Shown here one piece after another: positions 12,146 through 24,600 of a stretch of 64,000 bases of DNA. The stretch's first letter is position 1; every line of letters begins with the position of its first letter. This DNA is from Gymnogyps californianus (Eukaryota; Chordata; Aves; Accipitriformes; Cathartidae): contig NC_059476.1 of assembly GCF_018139145.2 (NCBI RefSeq), positions 4,339,501 through 4,403,500 on the forward strand, in the 5' to 3' direction. The notes under the pieces are model-generated. The model made no database searches, had not been told where the DNA came from, and was given only the letters and a program-made list of their open reading frames with translations. The position numbers were made by a program, and so were the translations under genes.

Positions 12146-15100
12146 GGTATCTACGCCCCTTGTTGCATTAACGGCCGATCAGTTGCTTGCAGGGCTGCAC
12201 CCTAAAGGGAGGCTGGACAGTGGAAAATCATGAATGATATTAAAGTTAACCATCAGTGCTTCCAAGGCAAATTTAAATAACTATTTTTAACTTGATCATT
12301 TATTCAATTACTTTTAGCATAAAGTATCACCAAGTGTTTAGAAAAAGTAGTTGAGACCAAAATAAAAGTGTGTTGCAGGAGTTAAGGTTTTCTACCAACG
12401 AGTCCGGCATGCAGAGTTTTACCTACTCTGAAAGATACACACACACAAATGTAAAGTATTTATGATAGAATATATGTATAGGACACAGACAACAATTCAA
12501 CAAGATTTCTTACCCAGGTGAAAGTTGTAAGCTTACATCATTGTTACCTGGCACAGCAGGCAAGTATGCCAAGTCATGCTTCCCAGTACCACAAAGGAAC
12601 AGGGGAAGGAGGTCAGGCTGTACAGCTCACACCAGGGACTCTTCCTCCTCAACCATCCCAACAGGCACTGCCTGCCGTATTTAGCCAAGGCCACCGTGGC
12701 AGGTAATTCATGCTATACTTCCCCAAACGGTTCAAGCTAGCCTAAACTGACACCAGCATGACCCTTCTCGGCCTCCAGCAGCTTGTTCCCACCCATACCC
12801 TTCCCACTCCCTTATTACACCGTAAACAGCCCCATTGAGGTTTAACTGTACCATGGATGTGACGAGGAAACCTGTCTGGGTTTACTAAAACAGCAAAACC
12901 AACAAACAAAACAACCACCACACCTCCCACAAAAACATCCCCTAATCAAGGTTATCAAGCTTCATTTTAGCAAGATTCGTTTCCAGATGCTCTTCACTGT
13001 ACGCTGGCATGCAAACGTGACAGGAGGACAGAAACAAGCAGCTAGGACAACTACTTTGGGTGGCAGTGCCAGCTAAAAGCACCTTGGTACGTCAGTCCCT
13101 TCAGGCTGCCTTTATTGTCGGTGAAGAGCCACATGCTCTGCAAGACACAGAGCAGGAGGTGGCCTCCATCTCTCCTGTAGCTGCAGAGCAGTCTGGGACA
13201 CTGCCCAGCCAACTTCATACCTCAGTCTGGACAGAATGACTCTCCTTTCCCACAGGGTTTCTGAATGCTTGGGTAACACATTTGGCACTATTTCAGAGAA
13301 CTGAAGGAAGAAAAGGACAAAGGAAAAAAAAAAACCTGTAAGAGAGATAAAGTAGTCAAAGGAAAAACAAGCAGACATATGTAGGAATACTAGGAATGAA
13401 CTAACAGCCCTTTTCAGGATGTACTGCAAAACAAGATTCATTACGGATTGCTCTAAATATTTTGGATTTGTTTAAGAAACACACTCTTAGTTGTTTCTTT
13501 CATACGGCTAAGAAGAATGTGTGTCTACTTGGTTTCAGAGCCACCATCCCCAGCAGGGGAAGTCTGGCCCATGATGGTAGTAGCTACCTTACTGACCTGA
13601 ACTGAAAGAGAAGAGCATACTCTCTTGCAGCAGTTAGTAAGCAGGGTTGGGGGAGAAAGGAAAAGGAGAAGAAATGCAGTTTACTTTTAATCTGTGGGCT
13701 ACAGTTCAAGCTCAGGAGTTGAACACACAACCCAAGGATCCCCAGCAGTGCCCTACAGCAAACACGCTCTGCTAGCACCACTGTAAAACCCAGCCCTGAA
13801 GTGCCAGGAGAGGGGAAGCTTCAGCAAGCACTGAAGTGTAAGCCCCAAGCACACTCTGAACGCTAGAAAGGTTTTATAGTCATGACCATCTTCATCCATT
13901 TGTACTACTACTTAAATCCACAGCCAGCTGTAACCAGCTTCACCAGGCCCCAGAGCAGTACTGCTGCTCTTGCACATCAGACTCCCTAAGCCCCGCAGGC
14001 CACCAAACCTCTCTTACAGTCTCTTTGGCATAGGTACCATGAGTTACATAGAAGACAATGGAGCTTAATTTTAAATATATATTAGCTTCCTCCCCTCCCC
14101 CGAGAAATGAAAGTCACCTTGGACTTCACATTAACCTTGTACTAGGCCAGTACAGTAGAAAGCATTGGTGTCCTTGCAGAAGCCATTTTTAATTTCTCAT
14201 CGTAATTCAAACTGGCATTTGTAGCAAGTCATGTTATTCAGCAGGCGTACTTACTAGATGTTCTGCTTTGATTTTAATAAATTTTAACCAAATGATTAGT
14301 TCTAAAATCTCATCCTTTTGAGAAAGAGTCATTTGACAGATACATCCACTGCTGCAAAAACCAAGTCAATGACAAAAATAACATTCAAGTACATTTACTT
14401 GCAGAGTTTGAAAGGGGGAATGCCACTAATCCTTCCGATTCGGAAAGAATACCCTCCATCAAGGAAACTATTCATGCTGAAATGCAAGAGCTGCACTCAT
14501 CACATTTTGTGCAGCCCAGATTTGCAAAGAACAGAAGCCTTGATAGCATGTTTATTTACTGAGGTGGGTAGAGCATTAATGGATGTCTCCAACAAAACAA
14601 AAAACCCACAAACACGCACACAGAGGTACTTTTCTAAATCCACCCAAGATATATGTCTATCTTCATGTTTCAGCTAAAAAGAACAGCTGTGGGAAAAAGT
14701 AGTCTGATCCATGTTTTTAATGAAACTTGACATCAAATTTAAAATCTAGTAAAAATAATTTTATAATAGAGTTGAGATGCGAAGAGGAGTTCAACTAAAC
14801 AGCTGTCCCAAAGTATCAAACATTTTCCTTGGTACCTTCTGAAAGATAATTTCTTCAAAGAGAAAAGAAAATAACCAGTCTGCCAAGAATTACTCCTACT
14901 CCTGCTCCTCTAATCTTCACTTTTAGCTTCAGGGAAAGGTACACTTTGTACATCCAAAAAACTTTAAACTGATACATCTCCCCCACATAAGACAGACTCA
15001 AAGCAAATGGACCCTCCACAACTGATTGAGCTTAAACTTGGAGACGTGCGGTCTGAAGTTACCGAATCCTAACAAGCCACCACTTGTCAGCTGGACTACG

Positions 15101-17320
15101 GTAACAGACTACATACCAACTCTTACTCCATCAATTTTCACAAATTTACTTGACATTTAACATGAACTTGTCCTATTTTATAATTGTGTTTGGCTAAGGA
15201 CTGACAAGTGTTCAGCTCAGCTGAAAGTTCACAAGAGCTCCAGCTGGCTAACAAACAGTAACTCACTAAGTCACAGTAACTCAGTTGATTACAATGGTAA
15301 GAACATATGCTTCAGGCGAAATTGTTCAATTGACAGTTAAGTTGTTTTAAGTATGTCACACTAAGACAACAAAACAACCAGCACAAGTGTGGCCTATTGC
15401 TTTTAAAATTACTGGTGAAACTGGTATACCTTTCCAATACAGATACGCTCTGCAAAACGTTCAGAGACAACCACAAAAGAATCTATGAAGCTTTCATCAA
15501 TCTTCCTAAGGTTATTCCTGCTACAAGGAGTATTTGGAAAAATATGACATGTGTGATATGCAAAATGAAATTCTGAAATGAAGGATTGATAACTAACAGC
15601 TTTGGTTGCTGGTTTTTTTCTCCTCAGTTAAAAAGCTGAAGTATAGTAAGTACTTAAGTTACAGAAAGGAATCCATGAAATCTTTCAGCAGAACAGTAGT
15701 AAAAATCAGCACACAACTCCATTTGCATTCTGGCTTTCTCATCAAGATCCCTTCAAGATACCTTCTAACTATTTTCATTTCAAAGAACCAAATCATTATT
15801 GCCTTACCAAATTTCTATGAACACAGTTTTGAGTTTCATGTACAATTGTGTAGTCACAAGCAACATTAAATACTTGCAAAACTCACATTCTTAAACATAA
15901 ACACAACCAGTCCCACACAGATTAAATCCGAAAGTGTGAAATATTTTAAGTAACATTGGAATAATCAAAAAAAATTCACTTTTCAAAAAGCAGAGGAAAA
16001 AAACCCTAATACTGAACACAATTGCTATCAGAATGCAAGACAGACCCCTGTAAGGCACAGGAACCACCTCCAACAATTGATCTTGGGTATCTGATAACTT
16101 ACAAATACCATACAGAATTTCAATTGCTTCATTTCAGAAGGAAAAAGCACTGTGCGTCTGCTAGCACGTAAGGAGCTGAAGGTATCAGGAAATACTGAGG
16201 CATCTAACTGTTTTCAAAAGGAAATGTGCTTGTCCAACTATTCACACAACACAAAAGTGAACTGGAATATTTATTAGCTCAGAGAAACCAAACCCATGAT
16301 ATCCATACAAACATTTACACCTGATCAAATATATAAAATAAAGCAGCTCCACAAATTAGTTTTTCCATTATAACAACCATGAAGTGACTTCATGAAACAT
16401 TAAGGAACAGTATGAGACATACTAGTAGCGCCAGAGTTTCAAATGAAGTGTTTTACTCTAAAAATAGTTGTGTATTTCAAGTGTTTAACCTGCTTGTATG
16501 CTAGGGCACAAGATATCTGCTTCTGGGAAGTTACAGCACAAAAGTTAACTCACAAGGTCAATAACTGAAGAAAACCCTGCTCTCACATGTCTCTGTTCTT
16601 TAACAGCATTGGAAGAATTATCCAGAATTTCCTTAGGAAAGCACTAAAATACAAAACAAAATTGGTATTTGAATTTTTTTAAGCAGTTGACTACAAAAAT
16701 ACTTTCAGAAAGCCTGTAAACATTTACAACACAGTATCTGTACTAATACAACATTATTACTTTCAAGGTCAGTATTACACATGCAGTTTCTTGGAGCTAC
16801 ATATTTTGGTGTTATTTTTAACATCTGACAGAGCATCTTGTACTGTTGCAAGCTCTACACTGTTTACAAATACTCCCAAGCTGCAGCTGCCGATTCTACT
16901 AGCATATCTTGCCATAGGAAAAAGAAGAGTAATTTTAATTATCCAGTAATGGCATTTTTTACAGTACTATATGCATTACATTGTTCCATAGACTGGTTTT
17001 GTAATTCTTCCACCTTTTGACGACTACATAGAACAACAGGATTTGGTTACAAGGATATCCATTTCTACAAAAGGTCAAAAAAGTCCAAGCGTAGTTGGGA
17101 AACACATCTAACCCTGTTCAGATTATGGATGAACTGTGCACCCTCTCTTAGCAGGTGCTATTTCAGGAACTTCTACATTTGGTTTACTTTTTAAAATTAA
17201 AATGCAGAGATTAAAAAAAGCTGTTTCGAAATCAAATGTCAAGTTTATGTTTTAATTCTTCATTCTCCCAAAATACCTAACCACAGGCATAACAGTATAA
17301 GGTAGCAGCAGACAACTTAC
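12146..17320 (-). other. ZRANB1 intron between NZF exon and ankyrin exon, right part
   Basis: Intronic sequence without recognised coding or RNA features. It includes the A/C-rich patch near 12893-12930 and a slightly more GC-rich interval around 12560-12870. The largest frame (14318-14677, plus strand) has no recognisable similarity and is probably chance. Confidence 0.75.
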
Positions 17321-18154
17321 CAACACAAGCATTTAGAAACAGCCAGTCAGTCTTTTTCATTCTATTTTTTATTTGCTTTAGTTTTTTGAAGTCAACTTCA
17401 AGTTCTTCCTTGCTGCCAACAGCTCCAGCCAATTCAATTCTTTGGAAGTCCATTTTCACATCGGATTCACGTTTGGTTGTAGGTGGAGATCTTCTTTGGC
17501 TATTACCACTACTACAGCTTCCTCTCCATCGAGCTCTGTCTTGCTCGTTTATGATTGAAGAAGCCTCTTCTGTGTCTGCCAGTTCTATTGCTTCTATGTT
17601 GTTAGGTCTGGGATGATCACATACAACACATTTCCTGGCCTTCGCCCAGTTTTCGTATGTACAAGCAGAACAAGTCCAGTGCTGAGCCCTTGTGTTTAGT
17701 TTGTTTCTGTCATTATATTCCTCACATGGATCAACAGAAAAAGGGACTGGTCTTGAACCAGAACCTGAAGACTGAGGAGACTCTGTGGGACTCCTGGTCC
17801 TACGTTGAGACAAGCACTGAGTACACCTTATCGCTCGTGGCCAGTTCAAGTATGTGCACATGTGGCACGACCATTTATTTGCACTTTCCATACTGTAAGA
17901 TGATTTAACCCTTGGTCTTGCACTAGAATCTGGACATATCAAAGGACTACTCCCTCCTTCAGTGCTCGCAGGATCCCAGTCTCTACCAATATCACTTGAA
18001 CCACTTTTAAATGGATCTTCTGTGATAATTGTTCCACTAGGTCTCTGAGCACGACACATGGTACATTTGATTGCAGATGGCCAATTTTCATATGTACAAT
18101 ACTCACAAGCCCATTTAATTCCACGCTCTGTCATCGTGCACTTCTTGAAATGAA
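17321..18154 (-). CDS. ZRANB1: ZRANB1 (TRABID) first coding exon: three NZF zinc fingers and start of ankyrin domain
   Basis: This exon encodes residues 1-271 plus the first base of codon 272 of the deubiquitinase TRABID, which cleaves K29-, K33- and K63-linked ubiquitin chains and is linked to Wnt signalling. The ATG is at 18134-18132. Three Npl4-type zinc fingers are plain: Cys 10/13/24/27, Cys 90/93/104/107 and Cys 155/158/169/172, each followed after the second Cys by the Thr-Tyr pair typical of ubiquitin-binding NZFs. Low-complexity Ser/Pro/Arg linkers separate them, and an acidic-to-basic stretch from about residue 180 leads into the ankyrin ubiquitin-binding domain at about 245. The exon ends at 17321 with a consensus donor (GTAAGT on the minus strand); open frame beyond it is intronic. 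A plausible acceptor AG lies at 18156-18155, giving a 20-base 5'UTR part in this exon. I see no frameshift or missing zinc ligand. The gene identity is near certain; the exact 5' acceptor is inferred. Confidence 0.97.
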
Positions 18155-18622
18155 CTGCGTCAGGCAGAAAGCTAAGTAATCAGAATACATCATTAGTACA
18201 CAATGGTTGCATAGGAGCTCTGTTTCAGGAAAAAAAAAGTAAATGAGACTTAACCCAGTTCATGTGTACTGCACCAAATACAAAAATCAGGCTGGGCAAA
18301 GGGGCAATCCTTTTTTCTGGATACTATTAGAACATTTGGGGGGGGGGGGGAACCACTACGAAAAGGATAAGACTTGAGCTAACAGTATTTTAAATGCAGA
18401 ATTCAGGATTTCCTAGTGCAGAAATGAAAATTCAGTCCTGCATTTTTGGAATTTCTTAAATTTGCACAGAGACTTCCAAAACAAATTCAGAAAACAGATA
18501 CAGATTAAGCACCGAGAATACTGGAGAAGAGACCAGTACCGCTACAGAAACAAGTCACAAATGTTAAATTATTAAAATAAAACTCAATATGAATACAGCA
18601 GTACAAGAAAAGGAACACAAAG

Positions 18623-18666
18623 TCTAGATCCTGTGAGGTCTATTACAAGACCTCACAGGATTTGGA
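18623..18666. repeat. Short perfect hairpin in the ZRANB1 5'UTR intron
   Basis: The arms ATCCTGTGAGGTCT (18628-18641) and AGACCTCACAGGAT (18648-18661) are exact reverse complements around the six-base loop ATTACA. With two wobble pairs the stem extends to 19 pairs (18623-18666). No TA duplication or longer inverted repeat was noticed around it. Confidence 0.85.
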
Positions 18667-21600
18667 AGGAAGAAGCATATCATGTGGGCAGTTATACAAC
18701 GAGTAAACAGTTCTTTTGGAAAAACAGGGTGTAGGAGTTTACATAAAATGCATACGTTTGAAAATTTTATACATGTGCTTAGCCAAGACTAGGCCTTGAT
18801 TGGACATCACTCATAACAGTAGTGTTACAAAGTTAAAATACCACTTGAAAGCAAGCACAAGCTGTGTGTGTTGACAAGCTAACATAGTATTTTCATTCTA
18901 TAAATCCAGATTTCAATCCAATTCCAACTCACTTTTTCTCTAATGAAGAGGGGCTTCTGTCTTCATGCTGGCTCAGACCTTGTCCTCAGATTGCCAAATA
19001 TGAAGGATGAGACTAAGCAGATAACTATTCCTGTAAACAAAATGAAAACAGACTCATTATACGTTTCCTACTGGACCTGAGTAACCAGAAAGTTAATTAT
19101 TAAATGCCACACCTATTCTGATCCCAATTTACTCATTTAAACTCAGTCATGACCTGCTGAGACTAACATATAGACTGGTTAAAATAAACCAATATTTATA
19201 AAGAGCCAGTTGCCACATAAGTCATCAATCTGCTGAAGTAAAAGAACAAGATCCAAGCAACTTCAAATTCACACCAAAACATCTATAAACGCTCTTACTG
19301 CAATCTGAAACTTAGGATGGGGAAGGAAAAAAAAGCTTTGTGTAGAGGGCATAATAGAGGGAAAGGGTGAGGCAGGTAGATAAAGAACAAACAGAAAAAT
19401 GTATACAGTCTGTTTCCTTCCTTACCACAGAATAGTTACCCAACATATAAAGACTCAATTATGTGCTATTTTTAAGCATGCAAAACTGTTTAAAATACAA
19501 GTTTGTCATATCAATTGACTGACAATTCTTACTCATCATACTGCAACTCTCTTGGCTAACGAAAACACCCAGAGTCTAGTAAATAAAAACTCAAAAGAGA
19601 AGTTACACAACAGGATTAAATTCAAAACTAGACACATCAAACTAAGAATTAGTTTATACCTGTTCTCCGATTAGGAAATGTTTTATGACTTAGTACATTC
19701 TTCACTGAAATACGTTCACACAAATCTTGCTCTACCAAGGCACAGCTAAATGTCCACTTAAATTTGTCACCCTTATTCCTATTATCTCGCTTCTGCGGAC
19801 TCCAGCACGCAGCATAGGTTTCTTCCAGCCGCTCGACTCTGATCTATTCACCAGATCAGGTGGCTGCATGAATGAGGGGCTATCGCATGGCCAGGACAGA
19901 GGAGAGGGCAGGACTATCCTTTTCAGCAGCGATCCATATTTATGCTGCATGAAAGCAGATCAGCAATCAGGAACACGTAAAGCTTTCTCATAAAGCTCGG
20001 GTGCTAATATTACTTGTTTGAACAGCCTGAAGAGCACTTCACTCCCACCTATACGTTATAAAACTGTGTCAGACTAAAGAATGCGCTGAGAAGGCAATTA
20101 GACTTCCTACTGCTTCCCCTCCACCATTCCTCATAAATGTCCATGCCCATGCATAATGGAAAAAAAGGAGCAAGATCATACTAGTATCCCCATAGCTGTA
20201 ATAAAATAAGTGAAAAATACATACATATACACGAGAATACAAAGTCAACTTGATTTTACTAAAGGTGACTTCATAAAGAAGACTTGTCAGAAACTTGGAG
20301 GAAAAACAGTTTCTCTACTCCATACACAAACTAAAGCTTTGCCAAAACACCTCCTATACAAGTACACTATATGCTAGATTTATCTAATCCACTTGGTCAA
20401 GGCTTTTTCACTCCAATTCCCAAAATAAGTTTTTTAATGACGTTAACATTTATTAATACGCTTATTCTCTCTATAAACAGTACGAGTTTTCTGAGATACT
20501 AACGTTTCCTAGTTAGGAACATAAGACAGTTGAACATGGTTTTCAGAAAAGAGAAGGAAGCAGCACACTGTCCATGCACCTGCCAACCGCCACCAAGACA
20601 ACCACCGAGAGCAATTTCACTTGTGCTACCACAGACAATCGGAAAGTGGCTGTCCCAATACTTCAACGCCCAATGCAAGCTCGAGAATAATTTCTACCTG
20701 AGCAGAAGCTGGTATGTTTTGAGTAGGTAATGCTTTCAATCAAAAGCCAGATCCATATACAATGTGTGATGAAGGCCAAGAGGGATCTGTAACTGTAAAT
20801 GGTCTCTTACCTGCCCTAGTTTGTAAAGCCTTAAACCCAGCAGTTCCCACTGCAAACAAATTCCAACCCACATTTGGGATGGGGCAAGAAAACAAAGCAT
20901 CATCTGTTTTACTGACATTAAGACTAGGAAAGGAGATTGCTGCTCAAGTTGAAAAGCAGCTGGTTGCAAAAACGATCTAAACAAATACTGAGATACTATT
21001 TATGAAACTAAATAGCACAGTACATGCTGTTACAGAAAAGCTTTCATATATATGAGATTAGGTTTTTAGCCGCAATTATTCTCTGTGCCCCTTCAAAAGC
21101 TAGATGCTTTCAGACGTAATTCTTAGAGAGGCTGAGTATCTGCAGCTCCAAAAGCCTCCGAGATATGAGCTCACTACCTTGAACACAAGGCCTCAGCTTA
21201 TTAGGAAGTAAAGAATATTAAAAGGCTCAAAGGAGCAATGCAATTTCTCTTCTTTGATAGCTCTGCCAACACCCACTACAGCACAGCTAGATGAGGAAAT
21301 TTAGCGCTTTCACGTTTTTACTTTTAGATCTTGCCCCCAACTGCACCCCACTCCAGGGACATCAGAACCATCCGATTTACTGGTGATACACGTTCATCAT
21401 CCAGCCACTGAGCAGTCCAAAGCTTGCTACATTTTTTCAGAATTACTTCTTTGCCACTCTGTCTTCAAGTTAACTTGTTATTTTAGATTCTTCACATAGG
21501 AGAAGTTGAATCATGTAGTACCTCCTCTCACAGAGAAATAGCACAACAGTGACTGTGAAGTGCAGGTGCACGCCTTAATGTCCAAAAAGCATGAGCAGAC

Positions 21601-24600
21601 AAGAAATTAAAACCCACAAAACTCCAAGCAAGTTCCAATTGATCAGTTTACACAGTATGCTAAATACCTTCTGGACAGACTAGCAGAGTAATTCAGTACA
21701 TTAAAAGATAATATATTAAATTCTGATAAATCAAGTAACAAAGAAAAATCAAAACATTATCAGACTACCTTTTTACTAAATACAGTCAGAAAAGGTCACC
21801 TAGAACAGTCACAAATTTTTCTTTTGCTTTGTTTCAACTTCTAAGAATATTCTTTTTTAGGTGCATGGGAAAGCACAAAAAGGCACACAGAAATTGGGAA
21901 GAAACAATGAAGTCCTCAAATAACATTTTTATGACAGGATATATTATAGTCCCCTCTATTTTAATTATTCACTGTGTCCAGAAGTTATTTTTCCTTTGGC
22001 TCAAACAAGGAACAATATGGAGCTCCACTTCATTAAACGACCAAGCCCTCCCCCGTAAACAGGCCAGATGCTGATTTAGACCAGTCTACACTATGGATTT
22101 TTTGCTGGGATGGTGCTTGCATCTGTGCTGGCAGAAACCTTACATAATTATACTGATCAAATCAGTGTTCCCACTTTAACTCGTTTTGCTCATGTGTACG
22201 GATTTTCGAACAAAGCTAACTGCTTCTGTATTTACAGGGAAAAGGGAGCTTAGGTATCAACTCAAGCCTTCAGCAAGACTTGCAAGGCAAGAGATCCACC
22301 CTCCTTCCCCTGATGTAGCTGCCTCTCTTAGGCTGCTCCAAAAAGAAAGGCAGGCTGGTTTATTTATTTTTATTTTAAAACACTGAAGCAACTTTTCGGA
22401 GGAATAAAATAAGCAGAAGCATCTTGTTCTGAAAGAAAGAGAGGTCCCTATAACCAAACGCAGAATCTATTAACAGTTTATGAGTGTAGAAGTAACACCT
22501 TTCACACATCCAACCACAAAAAGGAGCAGAGAGGAACAGGACAGCCAGTCAAAGCAAAAGATCAAACAGCAGCACTTTCACTGACTGTATTTTTTATGTA
22601 TTATGAAACATGGTGTATTTAAATGTACATCTACCAAGAAAAGGACTCAATCTGACAGCTGTAATTGCTCACTAACAGCTGGATAATGTTGCTGCAAAGT
22701 TTATATATAAACACGATGGACAAACAGCTTTTTAAGAAAAATTGCCTATGATTAACCCCACATAATTTGACACATTTTCAGAAGCGTTCCTCCTTGTACG
22801 TCACTACCTCAAGTTCTCTTCCGATTACCCATAAAAAATTAGCATACTTCTTAGTAAACTGAAGTTCTTTTATACACAAATAAGCTTTCTAATTAAAGTT
22901 GTAAAAGGAAAACCTGTTAAAATCACACAGCTGGATTATCACCTTAAATGGTTATGATAAAATATGCACTAGTCTGAATTCAGATAGTTGTAGCTGGTTT
23001 TGTTCTGTAAAACTGCAGAACATTTTTAAAAGATGCGTAAGATGAATTTGAGTCAACTGTTCACGGTAGGAAACAAAGCAAGGGTTCGATTTCACTGTTT
23101 CCAAACAAGTACATTTATAAACACTGCCACTCTGTTGCTGACTCTAACCACGGTATCTTTTTAAAGCACATATAAGCTGCACCAAGGGACTCGTCAAACA
23201 AAAACTTTGCCAATTTTTAAATACAGCCAGTAGGAAGGTCTAGAAGATAACAGAGCTGTACACAAGCTTAAATCATTTGTTTCTTTCAAACTTGTAAACT
23301 CTCTGAAAACCTCCTCAACGATTTCTTACATAAAAGACATTGCTATTTAACTGGCTCAAATTCACTTTTGTTATCCAGGTCCAACAATCCTTGTGAAGTA
23401 TCACACTGTCAATACACTTCAACAAAAACAACCTACATTTTTAAATAACCTATTTGAAATTTATTGCCAAGTATTAAGAATCAATTTTCACATGAAATTT
23501 GCCTTGCCTAATTTTCTAAGCTGGAATTTTACTGACATTTTCTTCTCTTAACTTACTAAGCTTACTTGCTCCACCTTCCACTATTCGCTACTGCATGACT
23601 GCTTTCTCAAGAATTCAGCATAAGCCTCAACAGATCAGTATATTAAAAGCATAAAACTTGAACCTAGGCTTCTATAGTTTGAAGGGAACTAACAGTAAGT
23701 TCCATTGTCATCTCTGCAAATTAGTTTAAAAAAAATTAAGAACATTGACCTTGTCAGTGGGACAAGCAAATCAGATCAGTGCTGAACCTGGAAGCTTTGC
23801 AGTAAGGGAATAACTATGTATTATAACAAAGAACGGAAAGATTGTCACAAACGTAGAAGCATTTTCTGTATTAGCCTGAATACACTGAAACAAGGAATTT
23901 AACAAGTAAGCATAGTTTGCTTTGGTTGTTAGGACGGTTCTTTAAAAATGAAAGGATACTGTCCCAAACAGATGAGCAAAAAGGAGAAAATACTCTGTCA
24001 TCTCAGGAAAAGAGCATTGAAATTGTTTTCTGCAAGCTGCTCTATGAGGTGGGGTTTTTTGCTTATAAAATTTTTGTTTCTTTAAAGAACACTAGCTGGC
24101 TATTTGCAGTACAGACAGTAGGAACTGGTCTCAGACCGCAGGTATCATTACAGAACGCAGAAACCCCTTTCTTATAAAATACAGATACAAAGCAAGAACT
24201 ATGTTGGAAGACAGAGGCTTCTGTCAAACTACATTAGCCTTCCCATCCTCATCCCGGTAAGAGCACTGCTCTCGAAACACACAACGATCACCTTTGCTCT
24301 TCTGAGTAGTAGAGCTATTCCTCTGCTCCCAGTAATATGGATAACAGGAAGAATGTTGCTGTCTTAAGAGAGACATCATCGAGTTAAGATTGGCACAAGT
24401 CTCAGTTCTATTAAAGACCAAATCATTGCTCTGTAAATCACAACACAACCTACCAACTGTAACATTAATGGTGCACAACAAAAGAAAAATTGAAAATATT
24501 TTAGTTATAACTGAGTAACTATTTACCATCTAGTATGTTAAATGAGTTTTAACATTTTTCTTCAGTTCTGATAGTCTAGGCTGTTAACAAATACTCTGCA

